DNA from: JANXSD01 sp043758125
GTDB taxonomy: Bacteria > Bacteroidota > Bacteroidia > AKYH767-A > OLB10
DNA length: 26,194 bases
Assembly (NCBI GenBank): GCA_043758125.1
Contig: JAYVOC010000141.1
Coordinates: 1-26,194 of the forward strand
Reading direction: 5' to 3'
Shown here: positions 7,571-14,509 of the stretch, in pieces
Position numbering within the stretch: position 1 is the stretch's first letter
Layout of the letters: every line of letters starts with the position of its first letter
The notes under the pieces: generated by a model
The model's database searches: none
The model's input: the letters and a program-made list of their open reading frames with translations, nothing else
Told to the model about the DNA's origin: nothing
Translations under genes and position numbers: made by a program

Positions 7571-9820
7571 ATGGAGCAAAGCGAACGACATAAAGCACAA
7601 GATGATACCTCTGAGGAGCCAATAGTTCTTGATCCAGAGGCTGAAAAGAAGGAAATCCTTAAACGTTACAGAGCATTATTAAAAGCATGTAAAGAAAATA
7701 TAGATAAAGGCGAACGTAAGATGATTCGCAAAGCTTTCGATATTTCTTTAGAAGCACATAGTGGTATGCGTCGTAAATCGGGCGAACCATATATTTTTCA
7801 TCCAATAGCAGTAGCACAAATTGCCGCCGAAGAAATTGGTTTAGGTGCAATTGCTATTGTATGCGCACTCTTACACGATGTAGTGGAAGATACCCATTAC
7901 ACACTCGAAGACATTGAGAAATTATTTAATAAGAAAGTTGCCGGAATTGTTGATGGATTAACTAAAATCTCTGGCGTTTTTGATCATACCAGCTCATTAC
8001 AAGCTGAGAATTTTCGTAAGATGTTACTTACGCTGAGTGATGATGTGCGTGTGATACTTATCAAGTTAGCCGATCGTTTGCACAACATGCGTACGCTTGG
8101 TTCCATGCCTCGCGATAAGCAGTTGAAGATCGCCTCCGAAACAGCATATTTATATGCCCCTTTAGCTCATCGTCTAGGTTTGTATGCTATCAAGACAGAG
8201 CTCGATGACTTGTCGTTAAAATATACAGAGCCTGATGTTTTTAAAACAATTGCACTTAAGCTTCAGCAAAGTAAACGTGATCGTGATAAATTCATTCAAG
8301 AATTCAGCAGACCAATATGTGAAGAGTTAGATAAAGAAGGTTTTAACTACGAGATAAAAGGTCGCCCCAAGTCTATAAATTCCATTTGGAATAAGATGAA
8401 AAAGCAAGGGGTAACTTTTGAAGAGATTTATGATTTATTTGCAATCCGAATTATTATTGAATCAGAACCTGATAAGGAAAAGGCTGATAGCTGGAAAGCT
8501 TATTCCGTAGTAACAGATTATTATACGCCCAACCCAGATAGACTGCGTGATTGGATAAGTACCCCAAAGGCGAATGGTTATGAATCACTGCATACTACGG
8601 TGATGAGTAAAGAAGGCAAGTGGGTGGAAGTTCAGATCCGCACAAAGCGTATGAATGAAATCGCTGAGAAAGGATATGCGGCACACTGGAAATACAAAGA
8701 ATCAAATCCTGAAAGTGCTCTCGATGATTGGATAACACGAATTCGTGAGATGCTTGAAAATCCAGATTCCAATGCACTCGATTTTATTGATGATTTTAAA
8801 TTAAATTTATTTGCGGATGAGATTTTTGTCTTTACTCCTAAAGGTGAAATTAAAACTTTACCTGTTGGAAGTACTGCATTGGATTTTGCTTTTGAAATTC
8901 ATACCGATATCGGAACGCGATGTATCGGTGCAAAAATTAATCATCGGTTAGTAACGATTTCTTCCGTACTTAATTCTGGCGATCAAATTGAAATTCTTAC
9001 TTCATCGAAACAACGTCCGAAAGATGATTGGTTAGGTTATGTGGTCACTGCTAAGGCGAAGTCAAAAATCAAGAATGCGTTAAAAGAAGAGAAACGTAAA
9101 CTTGCCGATGATGGTAGAGGCATCTACGAGAGAAAATTACGTAGCTTAAAAATAGATGAGAATTCATTTAACATGAACGACCTTTTGTTGTTCTATAAAA
9201 TATCGAATCAGTTAGATTTCTATCATCGTGTTGCACTCGAAGTTATCGATCTTAAAAATCTTCGTGATTTCTTTGAGCAAAAAGATACAGGAAAATTAAA
9301 ATTACCTGTTAAATCAGATCAGCAAACCTTTGAAGAACTTGTAAAAAACATTCGTGGTAAAAGCGATATGTTGGTGATAGGTGAGGGGATTGATAAGATC
9401 GATTATAAACTTTCTCCTTGTTGTAATCCAATTCCCGGTGACGATGTTTTTGGTTTCATTACCATCAATGATGGAATCAAAATTCATCGAACAAATTGTC
9501 CGAATGCAATTCAGTTAATGTCGAATTATGCGTATCGTATTGTGAAAGCGCGCTGGTTTGGTGATCAACAAATTGCATTTTTAGCAGGTATTAAAATGAC
9601 AGGAATGGATGATGTTGGTGTAGTGAATAATATCACAAAAATTATATCCTCCGAATTAAAAGTGAATATTCGTTCACTAAATATTGAAAGTAAAGACGGC
9701 TTATTTGAAGGGATGATCATGCTCTTCGTTCACGATACAGAACATCTTACCACTTTAATTAAGCGACTTAATAAACTGCCGGGAATCATTAACGTTTCTC
9801 GCATCGATGCCAATACATGA
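7571..9820 (+). CDS. spoT: Bifunctional (p)ppGpp synthetase/hydrolase, RelA/SpoT family
   Basis: A 749-residue long RSH enzyme that makes and degrades the alarmone (p)ppGpp in the cytoplasm. The hydrolase HD domain is intact: H77 (in YIFHPIA), H102-D103 (in LLHDVVEDT) and D168 (in KLADRLHNMRT), so hydrolysis should work. The synthetase region has 'GRPKSINSIWNKM', 'YDLFAIRIII', 'STPKANGYESLHTT' and 'VEVQIRTKRMNEIAEKG', also intact. A TGS domain ('FVFTPKGEIKTLP...STALDFAFEIH'), a Zn-finger-like segment ('LSPCCNPIPGDD' with 'HRTNCPNA') and a C-terminal ACT domain follow. All domains point to the bifunctional type rather than synthetase-only RelA. The stop overlaps the start of the Fur gene by 4 bases (ATGA), implying translational coupling. 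Confidence 0.96.
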   Translation: MEQSERHKAQDDTSEEPIVLDPEAEKKEILKRYRALLKACKENIDKGERKMIRKAFDISLEAHSGMRRKSGEPYIFHPIAVAQIAAEEIGLGAIAIVCALLHDVVEDTHYTLEDIEKLFNKKVAGIVDGLTKISGVFDHTSSLQAENFRKMLLTLSDDVRVILIKLADRLHNMRTLGSMPRDKQLKIASETAYLYAPLAHRLGLYAIKTELDDLSLKYTEPDVFKTIALKLQQSKRDRDKFIQEFSRPICEELDKEGFNYEIKGRPKSINSIWNKMKKQGVTFEEIYDLFAIRIIIESEPDKEKADSWKAYSVVTDYYTPNPDRLRDWISTPKANGYESLHTTVMSKEGKWVEVQIRTKRMNEIAEKGYAAHWKYKESNPESALDDWITRIREMLENPDSNALDFIDDFKLNLFADEIFVFTPKGEIKTLPVGSTALDFAFEIHTDIGTRCIGAKINHRLVTISSVLNSGDQIEILTSSKQRPKDDWLGYVVTAKAKSKIKNALKEEKRKLADDGRGIYERKLRSLKIDENSFNMNDLLLFYKISNQLDFYHRVALEVIDLKNLRDFFEQKDTGKLKLPVKSDQQTFEELVKNIRGKSDMLVIGEGIDKIDYKLSPCCNPIPGDDVFGFITINDGIKIHRTNCPNAIQLMSNYAYRIVKARWFGDQQIAFLAGIKMTGMDDVGVVNNITKIISSELKVNIRSLNIESKDGLFEGMIMLFVHDTEHLTTLIKRLNKLPGIINVSRIDANT

Positions 9821-10341
9821 GCCATCCACTACAAACAAAACAGATTCAAGAGGATCTTAAAGATAAAGTTCAACAGATTTTTACCGATTTTCTGGAACAA
9901 CAAGGATTGCGAAAAACGCCTGAACGCTTTGCCATTTTACGAGAAATATATTCCATCAACGAGCATTTCGATGTAGAATCCCTTTATAGTCACATGATTA
10001 ATAAAAAATATCAAGTGAGTAGAGCCACATTATACAATACGATTGAGCATTTATTAGCATGTAACTTGGTGACAAAGCATCAATTTGGAAAAAATATAGC
10101 CCAATTTGAAAAATCATATTCTTTTAAGCAGCACGATCATCTCATTTGCCAGGATTGTGAACGCGTTTTGGAATTTTGTGACCCACGAATTCAGCAAATT
10201 CAAACCATGATGGGACAATTATTAGAGTTTGAAGTGACACATCACAGCTTAAACCTTTACGGAAAATGCAATAAGTTATCGTCATCTGGCGAATGTGAAC
10301 ATTTCAAGACAAAAAAACCGATAACTTTGGCGAAGAGTTAA
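9817..10341 (+). CDS. Fur-family metal-dependent transcriptional repressor
   Basis: A 174-residue protein, longer than the roughly 150 of E. coli Fur because of an N-terminal extension of about 15 residues and a Lys-rich tail. The winged-helix DNA-binding part is clear: 'LRKTPERFAILREIY' then 'YQVSRATLYNTIEHL', the recognition helix. The metal and dimerisation part has H106 and H108 before C111/C114 (HDHLICQDCERV), then 'HHSLNLYGKC' and a second Cys pair C151 and C160. The second pair is separated by eight residues, wider than in E. coli Fur. Sequence alone does not decide among iron (Fur), zinc (Zur) or peroxide (PerR) sensing. It overlaps spoT by 4 bases and the STAS gene follows after 7 bases, so the three are very likely one operon linking metal status and the stringent response. 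Confidence 0.9.
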   Translation: MSHPLQTKQIQEDLKDKVQQIFTDFLEQQGLRKTPERFAILREIYSINEHFDVESLYSHMINKKYQVSRATLYNTIEHLLACNLVTKHQFGKNIAQFEKSYSFKQHDHLICQDCERVLEFCDPRIQQIQTMMGQLLEFEVTHHSLNLYGKCNKLSSSGECEHFKTKKPITLAKS

Positions 10342-10348
10342 AAAAAAT

Positions 10349-10696
10349 ATGGAATTCGGATACAATATCACTGACAAAAGCAAGTACACTCTTGTTAGTC
10401 TAAAGGGGAATTTGATTGAGAAAAATCAAGCCAATGAGTTAATGGACGACATTAGCACGATGACGGAAAAAGATGGAAGTAATTTCGTGATTGATTTAGC
10501 TGACTTCAAATACATGAATAGTACTGGACTAAATGTATTGCTAGGCATACTTTCGAAAGCTCGTAAATCTGGAGGTGAAGCAGTAATTTGTGCGGTACCT
10601 GAAAAAATTAAAACCCTTTTGGTAATCACTAAACTGGTGAATGTTTTTTCGGTTGTCGATAATGAAGATTTAGCTGCAGCAGCATTTCAGAATTAA
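10349..10696 (+). CDS. STAS domain protein (anti-sigma factor antagonist type)
   Basis: A 115-residue single STAS domain. Beta strands 'YTLVSLKGNLI' and 'FVIDLADFKYMNSTGLNVLL' give the classical fold. In SpoIIAA-type proteins an Asp-Ser pair carries the phosphorylated Ser; here the pair is N57-S58, so the Ser is kept and the Asp is Asn. Proteins of this type bind an anti-sigma kinase when unphosphorylated and so free a sigma factor, or they take part in other partner switches. No kinase (RsbW/SpoIIAB-like), phosphatase or sigma factor is encoded in this window, so the partner must lie elsewhere. It starts 7 bases after the Fur gene. The partner and output are unknown. Confidence 0.88.
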   Translation: MEFGYNITDKSKYTLVSLKGNLIEKNQANELMDDISTMTEKDGSNFVIDLADFKYMNSTGLNVLLGILSKARKSGGEAVICAVPEKIKTLLVITKLVNVFSVVDNEDLAAAAFQN

Positions 10697-10761
10697 TAAT
10701 CATATTGAACATTTCTAATTTGCATTTATGCTTTGGGAATGCTCGTTTAATAAGTTTTAAT

Positions 10762-10792
10762 AATTTCAGAAATAACCACTATTTCTGAAATT
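10762..10792 (+). promoter_or_regulatory. Double dyad / perfect 13-bp inverted repeat upstream of purA
   Basis: Arms 10762-10774 and 10780-10792 are perfectly complementary around a 5-base centre (accac). Each arm is itself a palindrome of the form ATTTCnGAAAT (10763-10773 and 10781-10791), with start-to-start spacing of 18 bp. The arms have only two G:C pairs and no long T-run follows, so it reads better as a pair of operator sites than as a terminator of the preceding STAS gene. It ends 65 bases before the purA start. Confidence 0.5.
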
Positions 10793-10857
10793 TGTATTTC
10801 GTATAAATTCAATTTGTTCAATCGTTCACGACGAGAATCAATTTCAATAGCTTTACA

Positions 10858-12138
10858 ATGAAAGTAGACGTATTATTAGGTTTGCAATGGGGTGATGAGG
10901 GAAAAGGAAAAGTAGTTGACGTACTTACTCCTCGTTATGATGTTATTGCTCGTTTTCAAGGTGGCCCGAATGCTGGTCATACTTTAGAGTTTGAAGGTAT
11001 CAAGCATGTTTTGCATACGATTCCTTCTGGCATATTTCATCCTGGCAAAATTAATGTGATTGGTAACGGAGTTGTTATTGATCCTGTAGTTTTCAAAAAA
11101 GAAATTGATGCATTAGTTGAACGCGGAGTTGATGTAAAAGCAAATCTTTTTATTTCGCGTAAAGCGCATTTGATTTTACCAACACATCGTTTATTGGATG
11201 CTGCTTCTGAAGCTTCAAAAGGAAAGGAGAAAATCGGATCTACATTAAAAGGTATTGGTCCTTCCTACATGGATAAAACCGGTCGTAATGGTTTACGTGT
11301 TGGTGATGCCGAACATCCTGATTTTATTTCACGCTACAATGTTTTAGTTCAGAAGCATAAAGATTTATTAGCACATTATAAGTTCGAATATAATTTAGCA
11401 GATCTTGAGCCAGCATTTATGGAAGCGGTTGAGTTTTTACGCACTTTAAAATTAATTGACAGTGAGTATACTTTAAATAAATACATTGATGAAGGAAAAT
11501 CAATTCTCGCTGAAGGTGCACAAGGTTCATTGCTAGATATAGATTTTGGTGCTTATCCTTTTGTAACATCATCGCATACAATTACCGCAGGAACATGCAT
11601 TGGATTAGGTATTGCTCCTTCAAAAATTGGTGAAGTATACGGAATCTTTAAAGCATATTGCACAAGAGTTGGTAGTGGTCCATTCCCAACGGAATTAGAA
11701 GACGAAACAGGTGAACTTTTACGCAAGCGAGGAAATGAGTTTGGTTCTACTACAGGTCGTGCACGTAGATGCGGATGGTTGGATATTCCAGCACTTAAAT
11801 ATGCAATCATGTTAAATGGAGTAACGCAACTTATAATGATGAAATCAGATGTGTTGAGTGGCTTTGAAAAAATAAAAGTTTGTACTCACTATCGTTATAA
11901 GGGAAAACAAATTGATTACATGCCTTATGATGTAGTGCATGAAACGTTAGAGCCTGTTTACGAAATTTTAGAAGGATGGAGTCAAAATTTAGAACAGGTT
12001 TCAGATCTTGATGAACTACCAACGGCATTGCACGATTACGTTGCATACATCGAAAGAGTAACAGGATTACCAATAACAATTATTTCTGTTGGTCCCGATC
12101 GTAAACAAACATTATTACGTCAGGCGGTGCTTAGATGA
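10858..12138 (+). CDS. purA: Adenylosuccinate synthetase
   Basis: A 426-residue enzyme that joins IMP and aspartate using GTP to make adenylosuccinate, the first step from IMP to AMP. Signature features are the N-terminal GTP-binding loop 'GLQWGDEGKGK' (residues 8-18) with catalytic D13, H41 in 'GGPNAGHTLEF', 'GSTLKGIGPSY', 'GAQGSLLDIDFG', the IMP/aspartate loop 'STTGRARRCGW', and 'ISVGPDRKQT' near the C terminus. Length is normal. The stop overlaps the ATG of the OstA-like gene by 4 bases (ATGA). The upstream region contains the double dyad at 10762-10792, a candidate regulatory site. Identification is secure. Confidence 0.98.
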   Translation: MKVDVLLGLQWGDEGKGKVVDVLTPRYDVIARFQGGPNAGHTLEFEGIKHVLHTIPSGIFHPGKINVIGNGVVIDPVVFKKEIDALVERGVDVKANLFISRKAHLILPTHRLLDAASEASKGKEKIGSTLKGIGPSYMDKTGRNGLRVGDAEHPDFISRYNVLVQKHKDLLAHYKFEYNLADLEPAFMEAVEFLRTLKLIDSEYTLNKYIDEGKSILAEGAQGSLLDIDFGAYPFVTSSHTITAGTCIGLGIAPSKIGEVYGIFKAYCTRVGSGPFPTELEDETGELLRKRGNEFGSTTGRARRCGWLDIPALKYAIMLNGVTQLIMMKSDVLSGFEKIKVCTHYRYKGKQIDYMPYDVVHETLEPVYEILEGWSQNLEQVSDLDELPTALHDYVAYIERVTGLPITIISVGPDRKQTLLRQAVLR

Positions 12139-13655
12139 GTAGTAAGTTGAAATATTTTTTTCTAATTTCATTGCTGATTCCTTTCTCCATTTTTGCTCAG
12201 AAAGCCAAGCAAATTGAAATCATTCAAGCAGGTTCACTTGAAGGTAGTAAAATTAATGGAGAAGAAGTTCGTCGTTTAGTTGGTGACGTTATCTTCAAGC
12301 AAGAAACTACATTTTTATATTGTGATTCAGCAATATTTTTTGTGCTTACCAATAGCATTGATGCGTATGGTGATGTTCGCGTAGAAGGTGAAAAAGCAAA
12401 GTTGAATGGTGACTTTTTGCATTATGAAGGTAATACTAAAATTGCTGTCATCACTGGAAAAGTTGTTAAAATGACTGATGGTAAAGCAGTACTTACAACT
12501 GATAAATTAAACTACGATTTAGTTAATGATATTGGTGAGTTTACAACTGGTGGCAAAGTTGAAGATAAAGAAAATGTACTAACAAGTAAACATGGTTATT
12601 ATTATAGCAAAGATAAAACTGTATTTTTTAAAGATAACGTTGTTCTAACAAATCCGAAATATATTATGAAATCGGATACGCTAAAATATAATTCACTAAA
12701 CGAAACCACTTATTTTTTTGGTCCAAGCACGATACAAAGTACTGATAAAGACAGTGGATTTATTTATTGCGAATACGGATGGTACAATACCAAAACAGAG
12801 AAATCATACTTCAGTAAAAATGCGTATATCCAGTCGAAGGAAACTAAATTAAGTGGTGATAGTTTGTCGTATGATCGAGATACAGGAATTGGTAAAGCAT
12901 GGAAAAATGTTAATGTTACCGATACGGTACAAAAAATAATTATCAGTGGTGAATATGCTACATTAGATGAAAAAAAAGCTGAGTCATTCGTCACTGGTAA
13001 AAGTATGTTGACAAAAATTCTTGATACTGATTCAATTTATTTGCATGCAGATACTTTATATGCCAAGCAAGATTCGGTAACGAAATTAAAAACTTACTTT
13101 GCATATTATCATACGCGAATTTTTAAAACAGATTTACAAGGACAGTGCGATTCGTTGGTGTATAGTTCGAAAGATTCTACCATTTATTTTTATGGCACAC
13201 CTATTTTATGGAATAATAAAAATCAATTAACTGCGACTTTAATCACCATTAAATTAGCGAACAATAAATTACAATCAATGAATCTTCTAGCAAATTCTTT
13301 CATTACTGGATTGGAAGATTCTTTGCGTTACAATCAGGTGAAGGGAAGAAACATGATTGGATATTTTGTGCAAAACAAATTGGATAATATTCATGTTATA
13401 GGAAATGGGCAAACCATTTATTACATCCGAAATGGTAAGAAGCAATTGACTGGAGTAAACAAAGCCGACTGTAGTGATATGTTGATTTATTTAGATAGTA
13501 GTAGAGTGAAACAAATATCATTATTGAATAAACCAGATGCAACATTGTATCCTATTAAGGAACTTCCACCAATGGAATTACGCCTTAAAGATTTTGCATG
13601 GTTTGGAGAGATGCAACCGAAGACGAAGGAAGATATTTTTGAATGGAAGAAGTAA
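12135..13655 (+). CDS. OstA/LptA-like outer-membrane assembly protein
   Basis: A 506-residue exported protein: signal peptide of about 21 residues ending IFA-Q. The body is a long series of short beta strands of the OstA (LptA/LptD N-terminal) type, with typical phrases 'GDVIFKQETTFLYCDSAIFF', 'GDVRVEGEKAKLNGDFLHY', 'TDKLNYD', 'TSKHGYYYSKDKTVFFKDNVVL', 'MKSDTLKYNS' and 'YFFGPSTI'. In Bacteroidota such OstA-like proteins are much longer than E. coli LptA and are thought to help move lipopolysaccharide across the periplasm; that role is inferred by homology. It overlaps purA by 4 bases, so it is probably translated from the same mRNA. A heptamer tandem repeat begins 2 bases after its stop. The exact lpt orthology is uncertain. 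Confidence 0.85.
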   Translation: MSSKLKYFFLISLLIPFSIFAQKAKQIEIIQAGSLEGSKINGEEVRRLVGDVIFKQETTFLYCDSAIFFVLTNSIDAYGDVRVEGEKAKLNGDFLHYEGNTKIAVITGKVVKMTDGKAVLTTDKLNYDLVNDIGEFTTGGKVEDKENVLTSKHGYYYSKDKTVFFKDNVVLTNPKYIMKSDTLKYNSLNETTYFFGPSTIQSTDKDSGFIYCEYGWYNTKTEKSYFSKNAYIQSKETKLSGDSLSYDRDTGIGKAWKNVNVTDTVQKIIISGEYATLDEKKAESFVTGKSMLTKILDTDSIYLHADTLYAKQDSVTKLKTYFAYYHTRIFKTDLQGQCDSLVYSSKDSTIYFYGTPILWNNKNQLTATLITIKLANNKLQSMNLLANSFITGLEDSLRYNQVKGRNMIGYFVQNKLDNIHVIGNGQTIYYIRNGKKQLTGVNKADCSDMLIYLDSSRVKQISLLNKPDATLYPIKELPPMELRLKDFAWFGEMQPKTKEDIFEWKK

Positions 13656-13657
13656 TT

Positions 13658-13724
13658 AATTCATAATTCACAATTCACAATTCATAATTCACAATTCACA
13701 ATTCACAATTCACAATTCACAATT
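13658..13724 (+). repeat. Heptamer tandem repeat (AATTCAC)n
   Basis: Nine consecutive 7-base units plus a partial AATT. Units 1 and 4 (13658-13664, 13679-13685) read AATTCAT; the other seven read AATTCAC. The array starts 2 bases after the stop of the OstA-like gene and ends 60 bases before the OsmC-like gene. Two units in reverse orientation occur at 18933-18950. Confidence 0.95.
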
Positions 13725-13784
13725 AAACTTTGGAGAAGTAAGTTAATAATAAAAATAAAATAATATTAATAAATAAATAAAAAC

Positions 13785-14198
13785 ATGATACGTAAAGCAA
13801 CAGCTGTTTGGAACGGCTCAGGAAAAGAAGGTAATGGAAACCTAACAACACAAAGTACAGTATTGAACAAGACGCAATATTCTTTCAATTCGCGATTTGC
13901 GGATGGTGTTGGAACAAATCCAGAAGAATTAATTGCGGCAGCGCATGCGGGATGTTTCACAATGAAATTAAGTTTTGTTTTAGGAGAAGCGAAGTTTACT
14001 CCTGAATCATTGGAAACTACTTGTGAAATCACTTTTGAAAATGGTGCAGTAACAAAATCGCATTTAAAAGTTTCTGGTAAAGTATCGGGAATCTCTGATG
14101 CTGACTTTCAAGCTGCAGTAAAAAATGCAGAAGAAAATTGTCCAATCTCTAAATTATTAAAGACAGAGATTACTTCGGAAGGAGTGTTGGTAGCATAA
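13785..14198 (+). CDS. OsmC-family peroxiredoxin
   Basis: A 137-residue protein of typical OsmC length. OsmC/Ohr proteins reduce organic hydroperoxides with a pair of cysteines; both are present here, C57 in 'AAAHAGCFTMKLS' and C119 in 'EENCPISKLLK'. Other family marks are 'GTNPEELIAAAHA' with a conserved Glu and R37 in 'NSRFADG'. The N terminus 'MIRKATAVWNGSGKEGNGNL' is characteristic of OsmC proper rather than Ohr. It acts in the cytoplasm as dimers. The gene is monocistronic: a repeat array lies before it and a strong terminator just after. The leader from 13741 to 13784 is nearly pure A and T. A 7/8 match to the -7 box (AAACTTTG, 13725-13732) abuts the repeat. Confidence 0.92.
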   Translation: MIRKATAVWNGSGKEGNGNLTTQSTVLNKTQYSFNSRFADGVGTNPEELIAAAHAGCFTMKLSFVLGEAKFTPESLETTCEITFENGAVTKSHLKVSGKVSGISDADFQAAVKNAEENCPISKLLKTEITSEGVLVA

Positions 14199-14210
14199 TA
14201 TAATACTTAT

Positions 14211-14249
14211 AAAAAAGCTCCATCAATCATAGATTGATGGAGCTTTTTT
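14211..14249 (+). terminator. Intrinsic terminator after the OsmC-like gene
   Basis: Perfect 18-bp stem (14211-14228 with 14232-14249) and a 3-base loop. The core is GCTCCATCAATC, with A6 before it and T6 after it. It starts 13 bases after the stop codon. Confidence 0.93.
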
Positions 14250-14462
14250 ATTGAATATTACACGTAGATAATATTTCTAATTAATTGAAAAGTGAACCCA
14301 AATTATTTATTTTTTTCAAAATGTATTTTTTCTGATGATTCGGATATTTATTCTAATTTAAAGTGAAAGCTCTCAGTTATATCATAGCAAAGGTTTAACG
14401 TTTCAGAGTGTATTGGTAGTATAAATGATTTCAGACCTGTATACTTATCTAATAAAAATGTA

Positions 14463-14492
14463 TTTGCATTAGGCTATTTTTAAGTAAATTTG
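14463..14492 (+). promoter_or_regulatory. Promoter of the T9SS-sorted surface protein
   Basis: TTTG at 14463-14466, 18 bases, then TAAATTTG at 14485-14492, a full match to the Bacteroidota promoter pattern. The ATG follows 17 bases after the -7 box. Confidence 0.65.
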
Positions 14493-14509
14493 AGGACACA
14501 CATACAACC

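Larger units (their letters stand above)
14199..14509 (+). other. Intergenic region OsmC-like gene to T9SS surface protein
   Basis: 311 bases without a gene. It contains the terminator at 14211-14249 and the promoter at 14463-14492. In the middle (14250-14460) I see only AT-rich sequence, with no supported ORF, RNA or repeat. Confidence 0.6.

Noticed and set aside
14250..14460. Possible RNA gene in the gap before the T9SS surface protein
   Set aside because: No tRNA-like cloverleaf, no strong structure and no promoter apart from the one at 14463 that serves the next gene.
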